A DNA stretch of 64,000 nucleotides from UBA6772 sp965183875. Lineage in GTDB: Bacteria > Bacteroidota > Bacteroidia > Flavobacteriales > UBA7430. Position 1 is the first letter of the stretch, and every line of letters starts with the position of its first letter. This document shows, in pieces, positions 27,157 through 35,113 of this stretch. A program made the translations under genes and the position numbers. The stretch covers positions 1 through 64,000 of the forward strand of contig CBCYMK010000004.1 of assembly GCA_965183875.1 (NCBI GenBank), read 5' to 3'. The notes under the pieces are model-generated. The model saw nothing but the letters and a program-made list of their open reading frames with translations, ran no database searches and was not told where the DNA came from.

Positions 27157-28500
27157 ATGAAGAATATATTTTTAGTTATTTACACGCTTTTAGCTTTTAA
27201 TTTTTCGAGTGTTTCAGAAGCTCAAACTTTAAAAGGTAAGTTAAATATTCAAAGACAAGCAAATAAGCAAGTAGATTTATACCGTACCGAAGGGAAGTAT
27301 AAATACAAAATTGACAGTACTAAAGTATTGGCAGATGGATCCTTTTCTTTTGCTTATAAAAAGCATGGCAAAGGCTATTATAAAATTGCTTTAGGAAACG
27401 AAAATAACATAGTTGATGTAATTTTAAATCCTTCTGAATCGGTAGTAAGTTTAGCTTTTTCTCAAGTTCGTTTAGAGAAAGGTTTAACTGTTTTACAGTC
27501 TAATGAAAATAAAGCTTACTGGGAGTTCAAGAAAAAAGACGGATCTATACAGAAAAAAATTAAAGCTTTAAAACAACAAAGAGGACAGTTTAGATCTCAG
27601 GGTAACGAGGCAAAAGTAAATGAGATGACAAATGAGGTTAATAAGTTAGAAAAAGAGCTTTTTAATTTTGTACAGAATGTGATAAATAAATATCCTTCTA
27701 CTTATTTCTCTAAAGCGAAAGTTGCAAGTTTAGCTAGTAATCCAACAGATAAAGCTAAGTATTTTGATGATTTAGATTTTACAAATGAAAATTTCATTCG
27801 TTCTGATGTATATGCTACACGTTTTCAAGATTATATAATTAAGCATAGTGGTCATACCGAAGTAGGGTATTACAATGCAGTAGACGATATAATGAAGAAG
27901 GCTAAAGTAAATGAAAAGGTATTTGAATTTGCGCTTTATAATTTATTAGATGGTTTTTATGGATCTGGATTAGAAGATGTAGCTACCTATATAATGGAAG
28001 AGTATTTTTATGGAGAAGCATGTGGAGATATAGAAATAAATGATCTACTAAGAGAAAAGGCAGATTTAATAAAAAATTTACAAATAGGAAGTACTCCACC
28101 AGATTTTACAATTAAAAGTAATTATGGTTATGATGTAAACCTAAAAAACACTTGTGCTAATAATAAGTATACCATTATTATGTTTTGGGCTACACATTGT
28201 CCTCATTGTATGAGAGATCTTCCTGGATTTGTTCCCGTTTATAATGAATATAAACCAAAAGGTTTAGAAGTTATTGGGGTAGCACTAGATGTAAATCCAA
28301 AAAAATGGAAAACCACAGTAGAAGAGAAAAACTTTAATTGGAAAAATGTTTCCCAATTTGGAAATTATAAATCACCAGTTTGTTTAGATTATAAAATTAA
28401 TAAAACTCCCTCTTGGTTTGTTTTAGATAGCAATATGAAAATAGTAGCCAAGCCAAAAGGAAAACAAGAAGTACTAAAGTTTCTTAAAACAAACTTTTAA
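27157..28500 (+). CDS. Secreted TlpA-like thiol-disulfide oxidoreductase
   Basis: 447 residues. A signal peptide (about 22 residues ending SEAQ) leads into an N-terminal beta-rich part resembling the DUF4369 region of Bacteroidota thioredoxin-like proteins, a helical middle (about residues 125-300) and a C-terminal AhpC/TSA thioredoxin fold. The active site is FWATHCPHCMRDLPGF, a CPHC pair. It should reduce or isomerise disulfides in the periplasm. It is preceded by a 650-base gap and ended by a strong terminator, so it is monocistronic. Confidence 0.9.
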   Translation: MKNIFLVIYTLLAFNFSSVSEAQTLKGKLNIQRQANKQVDLYRTEGKYKYKIDSTKVLADGSFSFAYKKHGKGYYKIALGNENNIVDVILNPSESVVSLAFSQVRLEKGLTVLQSNENKAYWEFKKKDGSIQKKIKALKQQRGQFRSQGNEAKVNEMTNEVNKLEKELFNFVQNVINKYPSTYFSKAKVASLASNPTDKAKYFDDLDFTNENFIRSDVYATRFQDYIIKHSGHTEVGYYNAVDDIMKKAKVNEKVFEFALYNLLDGFYGSGLEDVATYIMEEYFYGEACGDIEINDLLREKADLIKNLQIGSTPPDFTIKSNYGYDVNLKNTCANNKYTIIMFWATHCPHCMRDLPGFVPVYNEYKPKGLEVIGVALDVNPKKWKTTVEEKNFNWKNVSQFGNYKSPVCLDYKINKTPSWFVLDSNMKIVAKPKGKQEVLKFLKTNF

Positions 28501-28508
28501 TAAAATTT

Positions 28509-28530
28509 AAGCCTCGATTTATCGAGGCTT
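28509..28530 (+). terminator. Terminator of the TlpA-like gene
   Basis: A 9-bp perfect stem AAGCCTCGA / TCGAGGCTT with a TTTA loop and eight T on the 3' side. Confidence 0.85.
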
Positions 28531-28552
28531 TTTTTTGAATGTAGAAGAAAAA

Positions 28553-28582
28553 TTGAATGAAGTTTTCTATTTAGTATATTCG
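28553..28582 (+). promoter_or_regulatory. Promoter for DMT transporter gene
   Basis: TTG at 28553-28555, 19 bases, then TATATTCG at 28575-28582 (TAnnTTTG with one mismatch), 15 bases before the ATG at 28597. Spacing is ideal for the Bacteroidota -33/-7 pair. Confidence 0.55.
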
Positions 28583-28596
28583 CAAAAATTACAACA

Positions 28597-29442
28597 ATGA
28601 ATAAAGGTGCGCAGTATATGCTTATTTCTTCATTTGCATTTTCATTAATGCATTTATGTGTAAAAGCATTACCTCATATTCCTGTTTTTGAATTGGTATT
28701 TTTTCGTTCAATAGTTTCATTACTTATTAGTTTAATAAGTTTAAAAAAGAAGAATATACCCCTATTTGGAAATAATAGAAAAATACTTTTAGCCAGAGGA
28801 ATATTTGGAGTTACAGCACTTACTTTATTTTTTATAACGCTTCAAAATATTCCTTTAGCTGGTGCTGTAACCATTCAATATTTATCGCCCATTTTTACCG
28901 CATTTTTTGCTATTTGGATTTTAAAAGAAAAAATTAAAAATAGACAATGGTTATTTTTTTCTTTAGCTTTTTTAGGTGTTTTAACCTTAAAAGGTTTCGA
29001 TATTTCAGGGTTAATTTCTTTTAAATATGTAGGTATAGGTTTAGTATCTGCTTGTTTTTCGGGACTGGCGTATAATTGTATACGATTACTTAGAACCACA
29101 GAAAATCCCTTAGTAGTTGTTTTTTATTTTCCTTTAGTAGCAAGTCCAATAATGGCAGTTTTATCCTATTTTAATTGGGTATCTCCTCAGGGAAAAGATT
29201 GGATATATTTACTTTTATTAGGTATAATTACGCAGGTAGCCCAAATATATATGACTAAAGGAATTCAAAGCGATAGAGCAGGGAATATAATGACCTATAA
29301 ATATATAGGTGTTTTATTTGCCTTTGCATATGGTTATTTGTTTTTTGGAGAAACTTATTCGTTCATGAGTATTTTAGGAATTTTACTTTTACTTTCGGGC
29401 GTCTTATTAAATGTAGTTTTTAAATATAAAACGGTAGAATAG
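28597..29442 (+). CDS. DMT-family (EamA) transporter
   Basis: 281 residues with about ten predicted membrane helices in two five-helix EamA repeats: residues 1-135 (PVFELVFFRSIVSLLISLIS, GAVTIQYLSPIFTAFFA) and 145-281 (GLAYNCIRLLRTTENPLVVV, ILGILLLLSGVLLNVVF). The exported metabolite is unknown. Its stop is directly followed by the ATG of the phosphohexomutase gene (no spacer), so the two are co-transcribed. Confidence 0.92.
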   Translation: MNKGAQYMLISSFAFSLMHLCVKALPHIPVFELVFFRSIVSLLISLISLKKKNIPLFGNNRKILLARGIFGVTALTLFFITLQNIPLAGAVTIQYLSPIFTAFFAIWILKEKIKNRQWLFFSLAFLGVLTLKGFDISGLISFKYVGIGLVSACFSGLAYNCIRLLRTTENPLVVVFYFPLVASPIMAVLSYFNWVSPQGKDWIYLLLLGIITQVAQIYMTKGIQSDRAGNIMTYKYIGVLFAFAYGYLFFGETYSFMSILGILLLLSGVLLNVVFKYKTVE

Positions 29443-31137
29443 ATGGATCAAAAAATTATAGATATTGCTAAAGAGTGGCTTTCGGAATCTTACGATAGTA
29501 TTACACAAAATGAAGTAGGTTCTTTAATTTCTAATGGAGGCGAAGACTTAATAGAATCTTTTTACAAAGATTTAGATTTTGGTACTGGGGGTATGCGCGG
29601 TATTATGGGGGTTGGTACAAATAGAATTAATAAATATACAATAGGAAAAGCCACACAAGGTTTAGCAAATACATTAATTGAAATGTATCCTGGTGAAGAA
29701 ATTGCTGTTGCTATAGCTTACGATTGTAGAAATAATTCTGATTTTTTAGCACAAACTGCAGCTGAGGTTTTATCGGCAAATAATATAAAAGTTTATTTGT
29801 TTGAAGCATTGAGACCTACACCAGAGCTTTCTTTTGCTGTTAGAGAACTCAAATGTAAAAGCGGAATTGTTATTACTGCTTCTCATAATCCCAAAGAATA
29901 CAACGGTTATAAAGTATACGGCGACGATGGTTGTCAAATTGTAAGTCCTTTTGATAAAGAACTCATTAATAAGGTTAGAAATTTATCTATTAAAGATGTT
30001 AATTTTAAAGCCAATAAAGCGCTTATTTTACCTTTAGGAGAAGAAATGGATACTAAGTATATTAATCGTTTAAAAACACTTAGCTTATCTCCTAAGGCTA
30101 TAAAAGAACAATGTGATTTACCTATTGTGTTTACTGGAATTCACGGTACTGGATCTGTTATGGTTCCTAAAGCATTAAAAGCTTTTGGTTTTAATAATGT
30201 TCACACCGTAGCCTCACAAGATATAATAGATGGTAATTTCCCAACTGTTAAATCCCCTAATCCAGAGGAACCATCAGCTTTAGAATTAGCAATTGATTTA
30301 GCTAAAACTAAAGGAGCCGAATTAGTAATGGGTACCGATCCTGATGCAGACCGAGTAGGAATAGCTATTCCAAATAAATCGGGAGATTTTGTTCTTTTAA
30401 ATGGTAATCAAACAGGATCACTATTAGTAAATTATTTACTTATCCGTTGGAAAGAATTAGGTAAAATAACCGGTAAAGAATTTATTGCTAAAACCATAGT
30501 AACTACAAATTTAATGGATGTTATGGCTACTGCTAATGGAGTTAAAGTATACAATACACTCACTGGATTTAAACATATAGGTGCTATAATTAGAGAGTTG
30601 GAAGGTAAAGAACAGTTTATAGGTGGTGGAGAAGAAAGTTATGGATATCTAGCGGGAGATTTTGTACGCGATAAGGATGCTGTTATGTCTTGTGCTTTAA
30701 TTGCAGAAATGGTAGCATGGGCAAAAAATAAGGGTAAAAACTTATTTGACCTAATGCAAGATATGTATATGGAACATGGCTTTTATTTGGAAGACCTTAT
30801 TTCAATTACTAAAAAAGGTAGACATGGGGCTGCAGAAATAGCTTCGATATTAGAAGATTTAAGGTCTAATACCCCTAAAACTATAGTTGGTGAAGAGGTT
30901 GTTGAGTTTATTGATTATTTAGAAACTGAAAATACTGGCTTACCTAAGTCTAATGTATTACAGTTTATTACTGCTGAAGGAACTAAACTTACTGCACGCC
31001 CTTCTGGTACAGAACCAAAGATAAAATTCTACTTTTCGGTTAATGAAAAATTGAATTCAAAATCAGATTACGAACAGGTAAAGTCAAAATTGGAAAAAAA
31101 GATAACCTCAATTCAAGCAGATTTAAACTTAAACTAG
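29443..31137 (+). CDS. Phospho-sugar mutase (alpha-phosphoglucomutase/phosphomannomutase type)
   Basis: 564 residues. Moves phosphate between C1 and C6 of glucose or mannose. The catalytic phosphoserine loop is VITASHNPKEYNGYKVY (about residue 145), the Mg-binding loop is MGTDPDADRVGIA (about residue 296), the sugar-binding loop is IGGGEESYGYLAG and the phosphate-binding loop is ARPSGTEPKIKFYF near the C-terminus. Length and ends suit the PgcA-like group of Bacteroidota. It may supply hexose phosphates for the polysaccharide locus, but is not linked to it. Confidence 0.95.
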   Translation: MDQKIIDIAKEWLSESYDSITQNEVGSLISNGGEDLIESFYKDLDFGTGGMRGIMGVGTNRINKYTIGKATQGLANTLIEMYPGEEIAVAIAYDCRNNSDFLAQTAAEVLSANNIKVYLFEALRPTPELSFAVRELKCKSGIVITASHNPKEYNGYKVYGDDGCQIVSPFDKELINKVRNLSIKDVNFKANKALILPLGEEMDTKYINRLKTLSLSPKAIKEQCDLPIVFTGIHGTGSVMVPKALKAFGFNNVHTVASQDIIDGNFPTVKSPNPEEPSALELAIDLAKTKGAELVMGTDPDADRVGIAIPNKSGDFVLLNGNQTGSLLVNYLLIRWKELGKITGKEFIAKTIVTTNLMDVMATANGVKVYNTLTGFKHIGAIIRELEGKEQFIGGGEESYGYLAGDFVRDKDAVMSCALIAEMVAWAKNKGKNLFDLMQDMYMEHGFYLEDLISITKKGRHGAAEIASILEDLRSNTPKTIVGEEVVEFIDYLETENTGLPKSNVLQFITAEGTKLTARPSGTEPKIKFYFSVNEKLNSKSDYEQVKSKLEKKITSIQADLNLN

Positions 31138-31172
31138 TACTATTTTTATTATAAAATATACAAATATGTAAA

Positions 31173-31192
31173 AACAGGGTATAAACCCTGTT
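31173..31192 (+). terminator. Terminator of the phosphohexomutase gene
   Basis: An 8-bp stem AACAGGGT / ACCCTGTT with an ATAA loop and eight T on the 3' side. Confidence 0.85.
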
Positions 31193-31410
31193 TTTTTGTA
31201 TTTATTAATCACAATATCAGTTATATAGGGCTTTGTAGCTTATTTTACTTAATAACAATGCCCTGTTAATAACCTAAATTGAAAACGCTAATAATCAGCT
31301 TATTAAATAGGTAGGTATTTAAATATAGTAAGGCTTCGCAAAGAATATGAGTAGTAAATTTATTAGTTTATTATATAGTTTAAATTAAAGGATGTAATGC
31401 ATCCTATATT

Positions 31411-31441
31411 TTGAAGTCTACAATCTATCTTTCTATATTTG
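31411..31441 (+). promoter_or_regulatory. Strong promoter for small membrane protein A
   Basis: TTG at 31411-31413, 20 bases, TATATTTG at 31434-31441: an almost perfect Bacteroidota promoter. It ends 27 bases before the ATG at 31469 and covers the upstream in-frame TTG at 31439, so the ATG is the true start. The rest of the 331-base gap from 31138 holds the preceding terminator and otherwise nothing clear. Confidence 0.7.
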
Positions 31442-31468
31442 AGTGTATTAACCAAAACACTTATTATT

Positions 31469-31690
31469 ATGGCTAACGCTTTTAAAATGCTAGGAGATTT
31501 AATCTCAGGTTTAACTGCTTTATTAATGTCTTTAGTTGGACTAGGTATAACGGCACAAATCTTAGGAATTGGCTGGGCAGGAATGGATGTAATTGGTTCT
31601 ATTACCGAATTGGTAAGTAGGTTTGCAGCTGCAGATCTTGCAGGTCTAATAGCATTACTAGTTATTTTATCCTTTATGGGTAAAAAATAA
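31469..31690 (+). CDS. Small membrane protein A (73 residues), unknown family
   Basis: I do not recognise the family. The protein starts MANAFKMLGDLISGLTALLM and has two hydrophobic segments: about residues 10-34 (LISGLTALLMSLVGLGITAQ) and about residues 53-69 (LAGLIALLVILSFM), joined by a glycine-rich and Trp-containing loop (GIGWAGMDVIGSI). It ends MGKK. Glycine-rich helices and a strong dedicated promoter plus terminator suggest an abundant small membrane protein. The following gene is clearly similar (LGI-x2-Q, GW, IG-x-I, VL-x-S, KK end), so the two are probably paralogues. Confidence 0.75.
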   Translation: MANAFKMLGDLISGLTALLMSLVGLGITAQILGIGWAGMDVIGSITELVSRFAAADLAGLIALLVILSFMGKK

Positions 31691-31701
31691 TTAACATAAT
31701 T

Positions 31702-31725
31702 AAAGCCCTACATTTGTAGGGCTTT
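31702..31725 (+). terminator. Terminator of small membrane protein A
   Basis: A 10-bp stem AAAGCCCTAC / GTAGGGCTTT with an ATTT loop. The 3' side is A/T-rich without a long T run. Confidence 0.7.
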
Positions 31726-31746
31726 AATTATTTAATTTAAAATAGA

Positions 31747-32064
31747 ATGGGAGAAAAGTTTAAAAATCAACTCAAGGACATTAAAAAATATATTGGCTAT
31801 GCTGTAGATACAGCCGTACCTTTTTTATGTTTAGGTATAGTGGTTCAGTTAATGGTCGGTACGACTTTGTTTGGCTGGAATCCAGTAGGTAATATTATTA
31901 AAGCCTCACAGCAATTAGGTGATAATAGTTTTATTGGTGTTATCACTCTTATAGTTTTGTATTCTATTTTTAAGAAAAAAATAAAGGCTAAAAGAAATTT
32001 ATCCCAAACCCTGTCTTTCGATAGGGTTTTATTTTTTTACCTAAAATTTAACCAAGATATTTAG
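31747..32064 (+). CDS. Small membrane protein B, paralogue of A; annotated end probably false
   Basis: As read, 105 residues. Residues 1-78 match protein A in layout: two hydrophobic segments (PFLCLGIVVQLMVGTTLFG and FIGVITLIVLYSIF), GWNPVGNI between them and a KKK end. After that, the frame runs on through the terminator hairpin at 32006-32029, which is not credible for a natural C-terminus. Changing the A run 31975-31981 by one base in either direction gives an early stop (KKK then TAA), at the equivalent point where A ends. I therefore suspect an indel at this run and a real protein of about 78 residues. Function is unknown. Confidence 0.65.
   Translation: MGEKFKNQLKDIKKYIGYAVDTAVPFLCLGIVVQLMVGTTLFGWNPVGNIIKASQQLGDNSFIGVITLIVLYSIFKKKIKAKRNLSQTLSFDRVLFFYLKFNQDI
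32006..32029 (+). terminator. Terminator of small membrane protein B
   Basis: A 10-bp stem AAACCCTGTC / GATAGGGTTT with one G-T pair and a TTTC loop, then a T-rich tract. It lies inside the as-read frame of gene B, arguing that frame is wrong. Confidence 0.8.
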
Positions 32065-32094
32065 TAATTTTACCCATTAAATATCGAAATAATT

Positions 32095-32775
32095 ATGTCT
32101 TATTGGAAAAATTATTGGAACAACACAGCGCTAGATAAGTCACTACTTAATCAAGTCCAAAGAAATTCTAATAAGCACGATAAAGGGCTTTTATCAGTTG
32201 AATTTCATCTCGTAGAATTATTAAACCTATCGAGTAGCGATACACTTCTAGATGTGTGCTGTGGAAATGGACTAATTACAAATCTACTAGCTAAACACTG
32301 TAGTTCTGTGTTGGGGGTTGATTTTTCTACTCTATTAATTAATACCGCTAAAGAAAACTCTACCCAAGCCAATACATCCTACCTTGTAGGAGATGCACTT
32401 TCTATTACTAAAACCACTCAACTGCAATTCGATAAAATAGTACTTAATTTTTCTTATCAATATTTTAATTTTGATGAGGGCTTAAAAGTGGTTTCAGAAA
32501 TGAAAAAATTATTAAAACCTAATGGCCTACTTTTATTAGGCGATATACCAGATAAAAAACACTTTTGGTCGTATTATAACACCCTTCCAAAGAGAATATT
32601 TTATTTTAAACAATGGCTTTTTAATGAACCTAAAATGGGGAAGTTTTGGTCTATTAATGAAATGATGCGTATTGCAGAGCAGAATAATTTTAAAGGTACA
32701 TTTTTGACTCAAAATGAAGAACTACCTCACGCCCACTATAGATTCGATTTCTTATTAGAACATAAAATTAAATAA
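32095..32775 (+). CDS. Class I SAM-dependent methyltransferase
   Basis: 226 residues. The Rossmann motif I is TLLDVCCGNGLITNLLA with the acidic SAM ligand in SVLGVDFSTLLI; motifs II and III are in KIVLNFSYQYFNF and KLLKPNGLLLLGDIP. The substrate is not predictable; the C-terminal part resembles ubiquinone/menaquinone-type and small-molecule methyltransferases of Bacteroidota. It lies in its own unit between the small membrane proteins and tRNA-Phe. Confidence 0.9.
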   Translation: MSYWKNYWNNTALDKSLLNQVQRNSNKHDKGLLSVEFHLVELLNLSSSDTLLDVCCGNGLITNLLAKHCSSVLGVDFSTLLINTAKENSTQANTSYLVGDALSITKTTQLQFDKIVLNFSYQYFNFDEGLKVVSEMKKLLKPNGLLLLGDIPDKKHFWSYYNTLPKRIFYFKQWLFNEPKMGKFWSINEMMRIAEQNNFKGTFLTQNEELPHAHYRFDFLLEHKIK

Positions 32776-32839
32776 CTCGTATTGGTATACTTCTTACTGT
32801 TCCATTCCAAGAGCAGCCCTTTCACTTCGTGAATACGGA

Positions 32840-32889
32840 CTTTTTGTATTTTTAAATTTAGTGCAAGCACAATTTAAAAATGCAAAAAG
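32840..32889. repeat. Long hairpin between methyltransferase gene and tRNA-Phe
   Basis: An inverted repeat with a 19-bp outer stem (CTTTTTGTATTTTTAAATT against AATTTAAAAATGCAAAAAG, one mismatch) around an inner GTGC AA GCAC hairpin. It stretches over 50 bases and overlaps the tRNA terminator. It may end the methyltransferase transcript or be a mobile-repeat relic. Confidence 0.6.
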
Positions 32890-32912
32890 CCCTACACTTT
32901 CGTATAGGGCTT
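32887..32912 (-). terminator. Terminator downstream of tRNA-Phe
   Basis: An 8-bp stem AAGCCCTA / TAGGGCTT with a 10-base loop; on the minus strand it ends in TTTTT and lies just past the tRNA 3' end. Confidence 0.65.
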
Positions 32913-32922
32913 CTGCTTTTAG

Positions 32923-32995
32923 TGGTGCTACCAGGATTCGAACCAGGGACACATGGATTTTCAGTCCATTGCTCTACCAACTGAGCTATAGCACC
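32923..32995 (-). tRNA. tRNA-Phe (GAA)
   Basis: 73-nt cloverleaf on the minus strand. The acceptor stem is GGTGCTA with TAGCACC, the D-loop is AGCTCAGTTGGTAGAGC, the anticodon loop is CTGAAAA (anticodon GAA) and the T-arm is CTGGTTCGAATCCTGG. The 3' CCA is not encoded. It has an excellent promoter on its upstream side. Confidence 0.97.
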
Positions 32996-33008
32996 ATTAT
33001 TGAGGATG

Positions 33009-33039
33009 CAAATATAGACACAAGGATTTTATCTATCAA
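33009..33039 (-). promoter_or_regulatory. Promoter of tRNA-Phe
   Basis: On the minus strand TTG at 33037-33039, 20 bases, then TATATTTG at 33009-33016, 14 bases before the tRNA 5' end. It fits the Bacteroidota consensus very well. Confidence 0.7.
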
Positions 33040-33068
33040 AGAAAATGCTTATTAATTTACATTATTAT

Positions 33069-33076
33069 TATTTTTG
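33069..33076 (+). promoter_or_regulatory. -7 element for the coaX operon
   Basis: TATTTTTG, 17 bases before the coaX ATG, matching TAnnTTTG. Confidence 0.45.
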
Positions 33077-33093
33077 TAAAATAAATACAGTTT

Positions 33094-33828
33094 ATGGAAC
33101 TCATTTTAGACATTGGAAACACAAGAATCAAGTATGCTATATTTAGCAGTGGTTTATTGAAAAATAAGGGGTATTGTACTGATAATGAGTTTGAAAATAT
33201 TTTAAATTCTTTCGATTTTGAAATAAAAAAGACACTTATTAGTACGGTAAAACCTATCTCTACCGCCCTAGAGAATTTGTTTAATAAAAGATCTTTAGAG
33301 TTTAGTTATTTGAACTCAGATCTCAAAATGCCTTATATAAACCACTACGAAACACCTAAAACTCTAGGGGCCGATCGTCTTGCTTTAGCTGCTGGAGCAA
33401 CTTTACTCTTTCCTAAGCAGGATGTTTTAGTGATAGATATTGGGACCTGTATGACCTTCGATTTTATATCGAAAGATGCTGCATATAAAGGAGGGGCTAT
33501 TTCTCCTGGTGTACGAATGCGTTTAAAAGCCCTTAATGGTTTTACCGGAAAATTACCCCTTATAGAGCTTATCGAACCATCGAGTTTGATTGGTAAAACT
33601 ACAAGCGAGTCTATATTGTCTGGTGTTGTTAACGGAGTATTAATGGAAATAGATGGTATAATAGATGCTTATAAATTGCGTTACCCACGAGTAAAGACAA
33701 TCCTTACAGGAGGCGATATGGCTTTCTTTGATAAGAAATTAAAAAATAGCATCTTTGCCGACGCAGATATCCTGTTAAAAGGGATGCATTTTATACTGGA
33801 ACACAACAGCCATGAAAAGAACGAATAG
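33094..33828 (+). CDS. coaX: Type III pantothenate kinase
   Basis: 244 residues; first step of CoA synthesis. ASKHA-fold phosphate motifs are LILDIGNTRIKYAIF at the N-terminus and VLVIDIGTCMTFDFI at about residue 113; the pantothenate-binding GGAISPGVRMRLKAL and TGGDMAFF also fit. Type III enzymes are not feedback-inhibited by CoA and use a monovalent cation. Its last 17 bases overlap the next gene. It opens the envelope operon, a common flavobacterial arrangement. Confidence 0.96.
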   Translation: MELILDIGNTRIKYAIFSSGLLKNKGYCTDNEFENILNSFDFEIKKTLISTVKPISTALENLFNKRSLEFSYLNSDLKMPYINHYETPKTLGADRLALAAGATLLFPKQDVLVIDIGTCMTFDFISKDAAYKGGAISPGVRMRLKALNGFTGKLPLIELIEPSSLIGKTTSESILSGVVNGVLMEIDGIIDAYKLRYPRVKTILTGGDMAFFDKKLKNSIFADADILLKGMHFILEHNSHEKNE

Positions 33829-35101
33829 TTTATTATTTACCTTGCTTTGCTTGCCACTTTTTTTAATGGCTCAGCAAAATACGTTTTCTCCCTATTCTTC
33901 TTTTGGATTAGGTGAATTTCAAAACCAAGGCTTTGCCCTAAACAAGGATTTAGGTGGGCTCGGTATTGCTTTGCGTTCAAACAATCAATTAAACCTACTA
34001 AACCCAGCTTCAACGAGTGCTTTAAGCTTAACTTCTTTTGAGGTAGGCGCAAATGGATCTGCTTTATATTTAAAAGATGCTAACTACTCGCAAGAGGCTT
34101 TTACCTCTACAATGGCTTATTTAAGTTTAGGCTTTCCTGTAGCTAAAGGTGTTGGGGTAAGTGCAGGTTTATTACCTTATTCTTTTAAAGGCTATAAATT
34201 GTCGCAAGATAAGGTGTGGGCTGATGAAACAGACACTTTAAATACGACCATTGATTATATAGGTTCGGGTGGTTTAAACAGAGCTTATTTTAATGTAGGT
34301 GCTGAATTATTTAAAGGCTTTTCTGTAGGTGTTACTGCAAATGCTATTTTTGGTACCCTTACTACGAGAAGAAATTTATGGTCTAATGAACCAGGTTTTA
34401 TTAATAGAAGAGATGAGAGTCTCTACTCCGTGAAAGATATTTCTTTTGATACTGGTGTTCAATACCAAACTAATTTAAATGATAAACAAGTTATTTTTGG
34501 AGCGACATTTAGTCCACAAGCAAATTTAGCGGCAAGTAACGAAGGTGGTATTTACTCCTATAATATTGTAAATAACTTTGAATATGTAAGAGATACTGTA
34601 GCGATAGACACCAGTTCGTCTAGTGGTTTAACATTGCCTATGACTTTTGGTGCTGCCTTGTCTGTGGGTGATGAGAATCACTGGTTTATTTCTGGGGAAT
34701 ATGAATTTAAGGAGTGGTCGAAGTTGAGCCTTTTTGGAGACCCAATCTCTACTATGCAAAATGCTTCACAACTTAAGTTAGGTGCGTGGATTATACCCAA
34801 CAATAAAGACGTTCACCATTACTGGAAAAACATTCAATACAGAATGGGGGTAAACTACAATACGGGTTACCTGGCTGTATCAGAGTTAAACAGTAATACT
34901 AGTCAAAAAAACATACACGAATTATGCCTAAGCTTTGGTTTAGGCTTACCCTTAAAACGCTCAAACACTATAGCTAATATCGGTGTGCAACTTGGTAAAA
35001 GAGGGTTGGTAGAGAACAATTTAGTAGAGGAGAAATACATTAAATTCCACTTAGCCTTTACATTCAACGATAAGTGGTTCACAAAACGTAAAATAGATTA
35101 A
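33812..35101 (+). CDS. Outer-membrane protein, FadL/porin-like beta-barrel family
   Basis: 429 residues. The signal peptide ends after LPLFLMAQ, then QQNTFSPYSSFGLGEFQNQG, a start typical of Bacteroidota barrel proteins that sit beside coaX and lptC. The rest alternates short beta-strands with aromatic ends (for example HHYWKNIQYRMGVNYNTGYL). It probably forms an outer-membrane channel or transporter, role unknown. It overlaps coaX by 17 bases and precedes the TPR gene by 12, inside one operon. Confidence 0.85.
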   Translation: MKRTNSLLFTLLCLPLFLMAQQNTFSPYSSFGLGEFQNQGFALNKDLGGLGIALRSNNQLNLLNPASTSALSLTSFEVGANGSALYLKDANYSQEAFTSTMAYLSLGFPVAKGVGVSAGLLPYSFKGYKLSQDKVWADETDTLNTTIDYIGSGGLNRAYFNVGAELFKGFSVGVTANAIFGTLTTRRNLWSNEPGFINRRDESLYSVKDISFDTGVQYQTNLNDKQVIFGATFSPQANLAASNEGGIYSYNIVNNFEYVRDTVAIDTSSSSGLTLPMTFGAALSVGDENHWFISGEYEFKEWSKLSLFGDPISTMQNASQLKLGAWIIPNNKDVHHYWKNIQYRMGVNYNTGYLAVSELNSNTSQKNIHELCLSFGLGLPLKRSNTIANIGVQLGKRGLVENNLVEEKYIKFHLAFTFNDKWFTKRKID

Positions 35102-35113
35102 CAAATACACACT

